This document shows, piece after piece, positions 1-5,417 of a DNA stretch of 5,417 bases. Within the stretch, counting starts at the first letter, position 1; each line of letters begins with the position of its first letter. The position numbers were made by a program, and so were the translations under genes. Origin of the DNA: an uncultured Synergistales bacterium (lineage in GTDB: Bacteria; Synergistota; Synergistia; Synergistales; Aminobacteriaceae); NCBI GenBank assembly GCA_905233515.1, contig CAJOEQ010000076.1, positions 1 through 5,417 on the forward strand, written 5' to 3'. A model generated the notes under the pieces. It did not search any database. It saw only the letters and a program-made list of their open reading frames with translations, and had not been told where the DNA came from.

Positions 1-6
1 ATTTTT

Positions 7-1518
7 TTATTTCGTGCGTCTGACTGCTTCTTTCATAATTACGTCATGCGCTCCGCCTTCTATCAGAGTTACAGGTGATACAAGAGTGATTCTTGCTTTC
101 TCTCTCATTTCGCACAAATTCAACGCCCCGCAATTGCAGAAAGTAGATTTTATTTTGCTTAGAGTCTCAGTTACATTATCGCGAAGACTCCCCGCATATG
201 GTACATAACTGTCGACTCCTTCTTCAAATGATAATTTTACCTGCGAAGAGTCGCCCGAGTCATATCTTTGCCAATTTCTAGCACGTGAAGAGCCTTCACC
301 CCAGTATTCTTTAACGTAATTGCCATTTACCATAACTTTATTTGTAGGACTCTCATCAAAGCGCGCAAAATACCGTCCTAACATGCAAAAATCTGCTCCC
401 ATTGCAAGAGCCAGCGTTATATGATAGTCCATCACAATCCCGCCGTCTGAACAAATAGGAATATAAATTCCTGTCTCTTTAAAATATTGATCTCGAGCCT
501 TTGCAACTTCTATAACTGCTGTAGCTTGTCCTCGTCCGATTCCTTTTGCCTCACGAGTTATACAGATTGACCCGCCGCCTATTCCTATTTTTATGAAATC
601 TGCTCCAGCCTCCGCTAAAAATCTAAATCCTTCAGCACTTACAACATTTCCGCCGCCGACTTTTACATCATCGCCGTATTTATCGCGAATCCATTTAAGA
701 GTCCTTCTCTGCCACTCCGTGAATCCTTCTGATGAGTCAATGCACAAAACATCAGCTCCAGCATCAATTAAAGCCGGGACTCTTTCTTGATAATCACGGG
801 TATTAATGCCTGCTCCCGTCATGTAACGTTTTTGAGAGTCAAGCAATTCTAACGGGTTTTCTTTGTGCATGTCATAATCTTTGCGGAAAACAAAAGCTAC
901 CATGTTGCCTTTATCGTCAATTATTGGCAGCGAGTTCAATTTATGCTCCCATAAAATATCATTTGCTTCACTTAGGCTTAAACCGTCATGAGCTGAAATT
1001 ACTTTATCGATCGGAGTCATGAAATCGCGGACTTTCAAGTCTAAATCTGTGCGGCTGACTCGATAATCGCGGCTCGTTACTATTCCGAGTAATTTCCCCG
1101 TCAAGCTCCCATCATGAGTAACTGCTACAGTAGTGTGTCCTGTTAATTCCTTCAAAGCAAGAATATCTTTCAAAGTTTGATCCGGGCTTATTGCTGAGTC
1201 ATTTGCTACAAAACCGGCCTTGTATCTCTTTACGTTTTTTACCATTTCGGCTTGTTTCTCGATTGGCTGAGAACAGAAAATAAACGAGAGTCCACCCTCA
1301 CGAGCTAAAGCAATCGCCATATTGTCATCAGATACTGACTGCATAATCGCGCTTATAAGCGGTATATTAATCGAAAGGGGAGATTCTTCGCCCGCTTTGA
1401 ATTTACACAGAGGAGTCCGCAATGAGACATTAGAAGGCACACAATTTTCAGATGAGTAATTAGGCAGTAAAAGATATTCAGAAAACGTGTGAGAAGGTTC
1501 GCTAAAAAAATAGGCCAT
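7..1518 (-). CDS. guaB: IMP dehydrogenase, Tritrichomonas foetus-like type, complete
   Basis: Cytosolic NAD-dependent oxidation of IMP to XMP, the first committed step of guanine nucleotide synthesis. The 503-residue product has a TIM-barrel catalytic domain interrupted by a CBS-pair (Bateman) module at about residues 100-220. Visible landmarks are the N-terminal [12 protein letters not shown] strand (52-63), the Asp261 that in this family contacts NAD, the catalytic loop [12 protein letters not shown] with nucleophile Cys319, the phosphate-site segment CSDGGI (356-361), GRYFARF (381-387), the mobile-flap dyad Arg418-Tyr419, and a C-terminal EGGAHD (487-492) that in the family supplies potassium ligands from the next subunit. 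The start ATG has an AAAGGAG ribosome binding site 11 nt upstream. From memory, length, residue numbering and most of the sequence track the T. foetus enzyme rather than the usual bacterial GuaB (for example, [10 protein letters not shown] in the flap). It is transcribed away from the neighbouring operon. Identity of the reaction is very secure; a GMP reductase is unlikely because of the flap dyad and CBS module. Confidence 0.97.
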   Translation of the reverse strand: MAYFFSEPSHTFSEYLLLPNYSSENCVPSNVSLRTPLCKFKAGEESPLSINIPLISAIMQSVSDDNMAIALAREGGLSFIFCSQPIEKQAEMVKNVKRYKAGFVANDSAISPDQTLKDILALKELTGHTTVAVTHDGSLTGKLLGIVTSRDYRVSRTDLDLKVRDFMTPIDKVISAHDGLSLSEANDILWEHKLNSLPIIDDKGNMVAFVFRKDYDMHKENPLELLDSQKRYMTGAGINTRDYQERVPALIDAGADVLCIDSSEGFTEWQRRTLKWIRDKYGDDVKVGGGNVVSAEGFRFLAEAGADFIKIGIGGGSICITREAKGIGRGQATAVIEVAKARDQYFKETGIYIPICSDGGIVMDYHITLALAMGADFCMLGRYFARFDESPTNKVMVNGNYVKEYWGEGSSRARNWQRYDSGDSSQVKLSFEEGVDSYVPYAGSLRDNVTETLSKIKSTFCNCGALNLCEMREKARITLVSPVTLIEGGAHDVIMKEAVRRTK

Positions 1519-1529
1519 GAAAAAAATTT

Positions 1530-1536
1530 CTCCTTT
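1530..1536 (-). promoter_or_regulatory. Ribosome binding site of guaB
   Basis: On the minus strand the bases read AAAGGAG, an almost perfect Shine-Dalgarno sequence, 11 nt before the guaB ATG. It supports this ATG as the start, which also matches the conserved N-terminus of the protein. Confidence 0.8.
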
Positions 1537-1564
1537 CAGATTTTTACTTTATATAACGTCAATA

Positions 1565-1589
1565 TATCAATTTTTCAGCGCAATTGATA
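1565..1589. repeat. 25-bp inverted repeat in the divergent intergenic region
   Basis: Perfect 8-bp arms TATCAATT (1565-1572) and AATTGATA (1582-1589) surround a 9-nt spacer (TTTCAGCGC). The right arm also starts a second small palindrome, TTGATAATCAA (1584-1594), and the same ATCAATT word recurs at 1681-1687 just before the downstream gene. It lies 47-71 bp upstream of the guaB ATG and more than 120 bp upstream of the plus-strand operon. The arms are A/T-rich, so an RNA hairpin would be weak and there is no adjacent U-run; a dimeric regulator binding site is the better reading. The regulator is unknown and chance in AT-rich DNA is possible. Confidence 0.35.
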
Positions 1590-1660
1590 ATCAACAAAAA
1601 ATTTTGCCTTGTATGATAGCACATAAACTATATAAAAATATTGCAACTAATTAATGCGTG

Positions 1661-1666
1661 TATAAT
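1661..1666 (+). promoter_or_regulatory. Candidate -10 box for the yhcH-tadA-recJ-rel operon
   Basis: A consensus TATAAT lies 47 bp upstream of the first start codon of the plus-strand operon, placing a transcript start near 1673. The -35 side is poor: the only TTG-type hexamer nearby, TTGCAA at 1641-1646, is 14 bp away, too close for a normal sigma-70 spacer, and the bases at 16-18 bp spacing do not resemble TTGACA. No convincing promoter for guaB could be picked on the opposite strand of this 194-bp region (1519-1712). Confidence 0.4.
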
Positions 1667-1696
1667 AAACTGCAAAATTAATCAATTCTATAAATC

Positions 1697-1701
1697 AGGA
1701 G
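1697..1701 (+). promoter_or_regulatory. Ribosome binding site deciding the start of the YhcH-family gene
   Basis: AGGAG sits 11 nt before the ATG at 1713. It favours that ATG over the upstream in-frame TTG at 1641, which has no Shine-Dalgarno sequence and lies upstream of the likely -10 box. Confidence 0.65.
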
Positions 1702-1712
1702 ATGAATTTATA

Positions 1713-2168
1713 ATGATACTCGGAACTGTGCAATATCCTTCACGTTACAGCGGACTCGGTGAGGGCGTGAGAAAAGGTCTTGAATACATTTCAGCACATA
1801 TTAACGAGCTTGAAAATTTCAAACCGGGCAGATATACAATTGACGGCGATAATATTTTTTTCGAGGTCAGCGAGTCAATTACAACTGCACCGAGCGGAAA
1901 ATTTTTTGAATCCCATAAAAAATATATCGACATTCATATAACTTTGAGCGGTGAAGAGTGGTTCGGTTATGCAATGATTAAGCAGCTGAAAGAGTCTAAG
2001 CCATATGACGAATTAACAGATACAGCTTATTACACCGGTGAAGGAATTTATAATCAAGTACTGCCAGGCCATTTTATTTTATTCATGCCTGAAGATGCCC
2101 ATAAATGCGGGGTTTTTTTCCATAATCGTGGCACCGTCAAAAGTTTAGTCCTGAAAGTGAAAATATAA
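1713..2168 (+). CDS. YhcH/YjgK/YiaL (DUF386) family cupin-like protein
   Basis: A 151-residue soluble protein with no signal peptide or membrane segment, matching the usual 150-155 residues of the YhcH/YjgK/YiaL family. It starts MILGTV, a typical family opening, and carries the signature EsHkkYIDIH (Glu66, His68, Asp73, His75), then GEEW (80-83), and a C-terminal P-E-D-A-H-K (126-131, His130); the acidic and histidine residues are the expected metal-site set of this double-stranded beta-helix fold. Known members act on sugars or their regulation: E. coli YhcH (NanQ) speeds sialic acid anomerisation and YjgK (TabA) affects biofilm. No sugar catabolic gene is visible here, so the substrate cannot be assigned; housekeeping neighbours suggest a general role. 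It is probably the first gene of the operon, and its TAA is followed immediately by the tadA ATG. A longer form starting at TTG 1641 would add 24 residues that do not look like the family and is not favoured. Confidence 0.9.
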   Translation: MILGTVQYPSRYSGLGEGVRKGLEYISAHINELENFKPGRYTIDGDNIFFEVSESITTAPSGKFFESHKKYIDIHITLSGEEWFGYAMIKQLKESKPYDELTDTAYYTGEGIYNQVLPGHFILFMPEDAHKCGVFFHNRGTVKSLVLKVKI

Positions 2169-2639
2169 ATGCAGCTTGATAATTTTTTCATGCAAGAGGC
2201 CTTAAATCTCGCAAAAAACGCACTTTTACGCGGTGATGTTCCCGTCGGTGCTTTAATCGTGAAAAATAATGAGATTTTATCTTCAGGGAGCGACAAAAAA
2301 TTTTTAGATCCCACCGAACACGCCGAAATTATTGCGATTCGTTCATGCTGTGAAAATTTGCAAAAATGGAATCTTTCAGGCTGTACAATGTATGTAACTC
2401 TTGAGCCTTGTCCTATGTGCGCAGGAGCTTGCGTTAATGCTCGATTATCGCGGGTCGTTTACGGAGCAAAAAATTTCAGGTCAGGAGCAGGCGGGACTCT
2501 CTATAACATTTTAAGCGACTCAAGATTGAATCATATTTGCAAAGTCGAATCCGGAGTAATGGCTAAAGAATGCGCGGAAATTCTACAGGAATATTTTATT
2601 ATCAGAAGGGGAATTAACAAATGCTGCCGACATGTTTAA
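2169..2639 (+). CDS. tadA: tRNA-specific adenosine-34 deaminase
   Basis: Converts wobble adenosine 34 of tRNA-Arg(ACG) to inosine in the cytoplasm, so that one tRNA can read several CGN codons. The 156-residue product has the zinc deaminase fold: DVPVGALIV (23-31), HAEI (51-54; His51 zinc ligand, Glu53 proton shuttle), then EPCPMCAGA (79-87; Cys81 and Cys84 zinc ligands), RVVYGA (95-100) and a C-terminal helix ending in paired arginines (146-147). Aligned by eye to E. coli TadA, the loop before HAEI is two residues shorter, the base-contacting Asn46 falls on Asp42, and Asp108 falls on Asn102, which is unusual. The ATG abuts the preceding TAA and has no strong Shine-Dalgarno sequence, so translation is probably coupled. 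The last six codons overlap recJ. The PCPMC and RVVYGA pattern and length favour TadA over guanine or cytosine deaminase, but the substitutions leave a small chance of a different substrate. Confidence 0.93.
   Translation: MQLDNFFMQEALNLAKNALLRGDVPVGALIVKNNEILSSGSDKKFLDPTEHAEIIAIRSCCENLQKWNLSGCTMYVTLEPCPMCAGACVNARLSRVVYGAKNFRSGAGGTLYNILSDSRLNHICKVESGVMAKECAEILQEYFIIRRGINKCCRHV
2606..2611 (+). promoter_or_regulatory. Ribosome binding site of recJ inside tadA
   Basis: AAGGGG lies within the tadA coding region, 9 nt before the recJ ATG at 2621. It supports this start and therefore the 19-bp overlap between the two genes. Confidence 0.65.
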
Positions 2640-4315
2640 TTTCAGACTTAAAAATTTATCAGGAGGGCGAAAACACTAAGCAGCTTGCAAACTCCTTAGA
2701 ATGTCCGGAATTGGCCGCCTGTGTTCTAGACATGTTGAAGGGCGGGAGCGATTTAGACTCATTGCGCGAATGGATTCACCCTGATTTCACGAAGCAGATA
2801 ACAAATTTAAATCTCGGTGAGTCAAGCAAGGCCGCTAAAACTTTATGGGAGTCTAAAAGCTCATTCGGTAATGTCTTAGTTTACGGAGATTATGACACTG
2901 ATGGGATCGCGTCGACTGTCTTAGCAATGGAAATTTTTAGAAACAAGGCCGCTCAAGTTCGTTATTTTATCCCGAAAAGAGATATACACGGTTATGGATT
3001 GAACGCCGGAGTCCTTGAAAAAATTGCTGGCACTGGCTGTAATACGCTTGTTGTAGTAGACTGCGGGACAAATGACTCGGAAATGCTGGAAAATTTACGC
3101 AAAAAAGGTATAAATATTTTCGTGTTCGATCATCATTCAGTTTCTGCACCTGTTACGATTGATACAATAGTAAATCCCGTTCAGAATTCACAGGACGAAT
3201 CACAAAAAATTTGCGCGACTGCTGTATTATGGTGCTGGGCATGGAAGGAAAATATAATCTCACATGATTTCTTAAAATATGAAATTGACTTAGTAGCACT
3301 TGCAACTATTGCCGATTGTATGCCACTTCATAATTTAAATCGTTCTCTAGTAAGATTCGGAATGCGTTTAATGCGTACAAATCCCCGTCGAGGTTTGAGC
3401 GCGTTATTTGATTGTCTAGGCATAAATAAATCACAGCTCACTGAAGAGCATTTATCAATGAGAATAATACCATGTTTGAACGCTCCCGGGCGAATTTCTA
3501 CGGCAGATGTCGGAGTCCGCGCGTTATTAGGTTCAGGCAGCAATGACGCAATTTATTCATGTGTGAACGAGTTAACGCGAATAAACCGTAAACGCCAGAC
3601 TTTAACGGAAAATATAGCAAAGGCAATTGATGACTCTTTAGCAGCCGGGAGAATTCATAATAAAGTCTTATATAATGACTCTTGGCCGGTCGGAGTCTTA
3701 AGCGGGGTTGCAAGTAGGATATGTGCGCAATATAATATCCCGATAGCCTTAGCTGCTCCTGTAGAAGGCGGAATCATTCGGGGAACTTTGCGAGTTCCAG
3801 AAGGCGGCGATGCAGTAGGAATTTTGCGCGAGATCTCCGAAAAGTTAGACGCATGGGGAGGCCATAAATACGCGGCTGGCTTCTCAGTGAGGCCGGAAAA
3901 TTGGCGGGAAGTACGCAAGATTCTTGATTCACTTCTTATGAATATGGAGATAATCCCCGGCACTCAGACACCTGTAATAAATATTGAACCTTCAGATATA
4001 ACAATTTCAGATTGGCGCGCTGTTTCTGCACTTGGCCCGTTTGGTAATAATAACCCTTCGCCGAAATTTTATATTGACCCTGATATAAATAATACAGAAA
4101 TTAACCCGATGGGCAAAGACGGCAAACATAGTTATATACGCGTGAATAACGCAAAATTATTAGCCTTTAATACTTCGCCTAAAGATGTAGCAGATATGCT
4201 TGAGAAGGGCGTTAAAGGCTGGATTTATCATCCACGATTAGACTATTGGAGGAATGAAGAGACTCTGCAATTTATTATCGATTGCGCAGTAACTGACACA
4301 AAAGGAGGCGTTTAG
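2621..4315 (+). CDS. recJ: Single-stranded-DNA-specific 5'-3' exonuclease RecJ
   Basis: Degrades single-stranded DNA from the 5' end during recombinational and mismatch repair. At 564 residues it is close to the E. coli length (577). The DHH phosphoesterase motifs are all present: YGDYDTDG (88-95; Asp90, Asp92, Asp94), VVVDCG (144-149; Asp147), DHH (170-172) and ATIADCMPL (228-236; Asp232). NAPGRIS (287-293) follows, then the DHHA1 half with GVLSGVASR (358-366) and GGHKYAAGF (413-421), and a C-terminal OB-fold region introduced by LGPFGNNNPSPKF (471-483). The DHHA1 part is divergent: the usual His before the GV..ASR motif is Pro356, and the GSGRS-type DNA-contact segment reads RGTLR (387-391). 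The catalytic residues are intact, so nuclease activity is expected. It overlaps tadA by 19 bp and ends three bases before the rel start, consistent with co-transcription and coupled translation. Nano-RNase/phosphodiesterase DHH proteins are much shorter and lack the OB domain, so RecJ is the secure call. Confidence 0.95.
   Translation: MLPTCLISDLKIYQEGENTKQLANSLECPELAACVLDMLKGGSDLDSLREWIHPDFTKQITNLNLGESSKAAKTLWESKSSFGNVLVYGDYDTDGIASTVLAMEIFRNKAAQVRYFIPKRDIHGYGLNAGVLEKIAGTGCNTLVVVDCGTNDSEMLENLRKKGINIFVFDHHSVSAPVTIDTIVNPVQNSQDESQKICATAVLWCWAWKENIISHDFLKYEIDLVALATIADCMPLHNLNRSLVRFGMRLMRTNPRRGLSALFDCLGINKSQLTEEHLSMRIIPCLNAPGRISTADVGVRALLGSGSNDAIYSCVNELTRINRKRQTLTENIAKAIDDSLAAGRIHNKVLYNDSWPVGVLSGVASRICAQYNIPIALAAPVEGGIIRGTLRVPEGGDAVGILREISEKLDAWGGHKYAAGFSVRPENWREVRKILDSLLMNMEIIPGTQTPVINIEPSDITISDWRAVSALGPFGNNNPSPKFYIDPDINNTEINPMGKDGKHSYIRVNNAKLLAFNTSPKDVADMLEKGVKGWIYHPRLDYWRNEETLQFIIDCAVTDTKGGV
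4303..4308 (+). promoter_or_regulatory. Ribosome binding site of rel inside the recJ 3' end
   Basis: AGGAGG, the full Shine-Dalgarno core, overlaps the last recJ codons and stands 10 nt before TTG 4319. The nearby ATGs at 4326 and 4329 are out of the rel frame, and the in-frame region is closed upstream by the recJ TAG, so this site decides the TTG start. Confidence 0.75.
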
Positions 4316-4318
4316 AAA

Positions 4319-5417
4319 TTGGCCGATGATGAGAAGAAAGCACTAGAGACTCTAGAGACCGGCGGAGATAATTTTTTCTCCTCGATTATTGACAGCGTCC
4401 CATCTATAGAAGACAACTCGACAAATTATTTGCATGAGATGTCGAAATTGCGGGATGAATTTTTTTCGCGAATCCCTAAAGACTCACAGCAAGAGATTGT
4501 ACGTTCACTTTGGCAGGAATTATGGACAAAATCAATGCTTTCATTGACTCCCGAACAGTTAAATAGACTCGGTGAAGCGTTTGTATTTGCTGCTATTGCC
4601 CATAAAGACCAGTTCAGGAAATCCGGAGAGCCCTATATAATTCACACTTTGAGTGCTGCTTTAATTCTTGCTGGAATGCGTTTAGATATGTCGACTCTTG
4701 AGGCCGCATTACTTCATGACGTTTTAGAAGATACGAGCGTTACAGCTGATGAAATGCGCGAAAAATTCGGGGAAGATGTATTAACGCTCGTTAAGGGAGT
4801 TACAAAACTGGCAGGCGATGACGTTAAAGAATTCATGTCGCGTGAAGATTTAACAGGTGAGAATTTGCGGCGTATGTTCGTAGTTATGGCTCAAGATATT
4901 AGAGTCGTCTTGATAAAACTTGCTGACAGATTGCACAACATGAGGACTCTTAACGTTATGAGACCTGATAAACAAGTCAGAATCGCCCGGGAAACTATGG
5001 AAATTTACGCGCCTTTAGCTCACAGACTCGGAATCTATCAGATTAAGCGCGAACTTGAAGATTTATCATTTATGTATTTACACCCAGATATTTATAAAGA
5101 AGTCGAGTATCGAGTAAATAAAAGACTCCCTAAAATGGAAGAAGTAATCAGCAAAGCCCGCGCAGTTTTAGAAGAAAGACTCCAGAAAGAAAATATCCCA
5201 TGTCGAATAAAAGGCCGTTCAAAGCACTATTACAGCATATACGAGAAAATGCAGCGTAAAAAATTATCGTTTGATGAGCTTTATGACATTTTAGCTGTTA
5301 GAGTCCTTGTTTCTGACGTGTCAACTTGTTATGCAGTTCTCGGAATAGTCCACGCTTTATGGGTACCTGTACCCGGTCAATTTGATGATTATATTGCTAC
5401 TCCTAAAAGTAACATGT
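4319..5417 (+). CDS. rel: RelA/SpoT homologue, (p)ppGpp synthetase/hydrolase, 3' end beyond window
   Basis: Makes and/or breaks (p)ppGpp, the stringent-response alarmone. Only the first 366 codons are present; the TGS and other regulatory domains expected in a long Rel of about 700-780 residues lie outside. The start is a TTG. The first 90 or so residues precede the HD hydrolase domain, whose active-site set is complete: RKSGEPYIIH (Arg100, Lys101, His109), LLHDVLEDT (His133, Asp134, Glu137, Asp138) and LADRLHNMRTL (Asp203, Asn207, Thr210). The synthetase domain starts with IKGRSKHYYSIYEKM (297-311; Arg300, Lys302, with Ser301 where Pro is usual) and YDILAVRV (322-329; Asp323, magnesium ligand). 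At 354-357 it reads QFDD where bifunctional enzymes usually have RxKD and E. coli RelA has ExDD. The hydrolase residues match the streptococcal Rel numbering with a shift of 56-59, so the N-terminus is about 56 residues longer. It follows recJ by three bases in the same reading frame. A bifunctional enzyme is most likely. Confidence 0.94.
   Translation, partial: MADDEKKALETLETGGDNFFSSIIDSVPSIEDNSTNYLHEMSKLRDEFFSRIPKDSQQEIVRSLWQELWTKSMLSLTPEQLNRLGEAFVFAAIAHKDQFRKSGEPYIIHTLSAALILAGMRLDMSTLEAALLHDVLEDTSVTADEMREKFGEDVLTLVKGVTKLAGDDVKEFMSREDLTGENLRRMFVVMAQDIRVVLIKLADRLHNMRTLNVMRPDKQVRIARETMEIYAPLAHRLGIYQIKRELEDLSFMYLHPDIYKEVEYRVNKRLPKMEEVISKARAVLEERLQKENIPCRIKGRSKHYYSIYEKMQRKKLSFDELYDILAVRVLVSDVSTCYAVLGIVHALWVPVPGQFDDYIATPKSNM

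Noticed and set aside
1..8. Run of T at the window start as a terminator for guaB or a converging gene
   Set aside because: The sequence stops at the window edge and no stem can be seen; the run includes the guaB stop codon region.
1641..1712. 24-residue N-terminal extension of the YhcH-family protein from TTG 1641
   Set aside because: There is no ribosome binding site, it would begin upstream of the likely -10 box, and family members begin at the MILGTV-type N-terminus encoded from 1713.
1519..1712. Purine riboswitch or other structured leader upstream of guaB
   Set aside because: The leader is very AT-rich, and no purine-aptamer core, stable stem set or terminator/antiterminator pair could be seen.
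2054..2314. Minus-strand open frame across the yhcH-tadA junction, and similar small frames within recJ and guaB
   Set aside because: They lie antisense or out of frame within clearly coding genes, have no ribosome binding site and show no recognisable protein features.
2169..2639. Guanine or cytosine deaminase instead of TadA
   Set aside because: The PCPMCAGA, RVVYGA and NH...GV..CA.....F..RR pattern follows TadA along the whole length.
4343..4355. Perfect 13-bp palindrome CTAGAGACTCTAG near the start of rel
   Set aside because: It is explained by the repeated coding pattern for Leu-Glu-Thr-Leu-Glu; it is short and has no companion copies, so an operator role is not supported.

Overview
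The window is an ordinary-looking chromosomal core segment from an AT-leaning, gene-dense bacterium (GC roughly 40% by eye). Five protein genes fill almost all of it. No RNA gene, mobile element, CRISPR array or phage gene was seen. Protein motifs are clearly bacterial and codon use looks uniform across the five genes. The phylum cannot be fixed from the sequence alone; a gut or other host-associated anaerobe is a guess, with Synergistota or Bacillota-like lineages possible, resting mainly on overall impression and the type of IMP dehydrogenase.

Layout: positions 7-1518 on the minus strand encode a complete IMP dehydrogenase (guaB). A 194-bp AT-rich region (1519-1712) separates it from a divergent plus-strand cluster. 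It holds both ribosome binding sites, a TATAAT box and a 25-bp inverted repeat. The plus-strand cluster runs: a YhcH/YjgK/YiaL-family cupin-like protein (1713-2168), the tRNA adenosine deaminase tadA (2169-2639, ATG directly after the previous stop), the exonuclease recJ (2621-4315, overlapping tadA by 19 bp), and a long RelA/SpoT homologue (from a TTG at 4319, three bases after the recJ stop, and cut off by the window end). The absence of gaps strongly suggests one operon.

How the genes fit together: the operon groups translation fidelity (wobble inosine), DNA repair and (p)ppGpp alarmone metabolism. The divergent neighbour makes XMP, the committed step to GTP; GTP/GDP are the substrates of the Rel enzyme. 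A regulatory link is attractive but is inference only.

Most interesting points: (1) the IMP dehydrogenase is a near look-alike of the structurally studied enzyme of the protozoan Tritrichomonas foetus, with the same 503-residue length and the same residue numbers for the catalytic Cys and Arg-Tyr dyad; (2) TadA carries Asp and Asn at positions where the E. coli enzyme has Asn46 and Asp108, an apparent reciprocal swap; (3) the Rel protein combines an intact hydrolase site with a QFDD motif where bifunctional enzymes usually have RxKD; (4) the 5-mer GAGTC/GACTC appears about five times more often than base composition predicts. No wholly new system was found.
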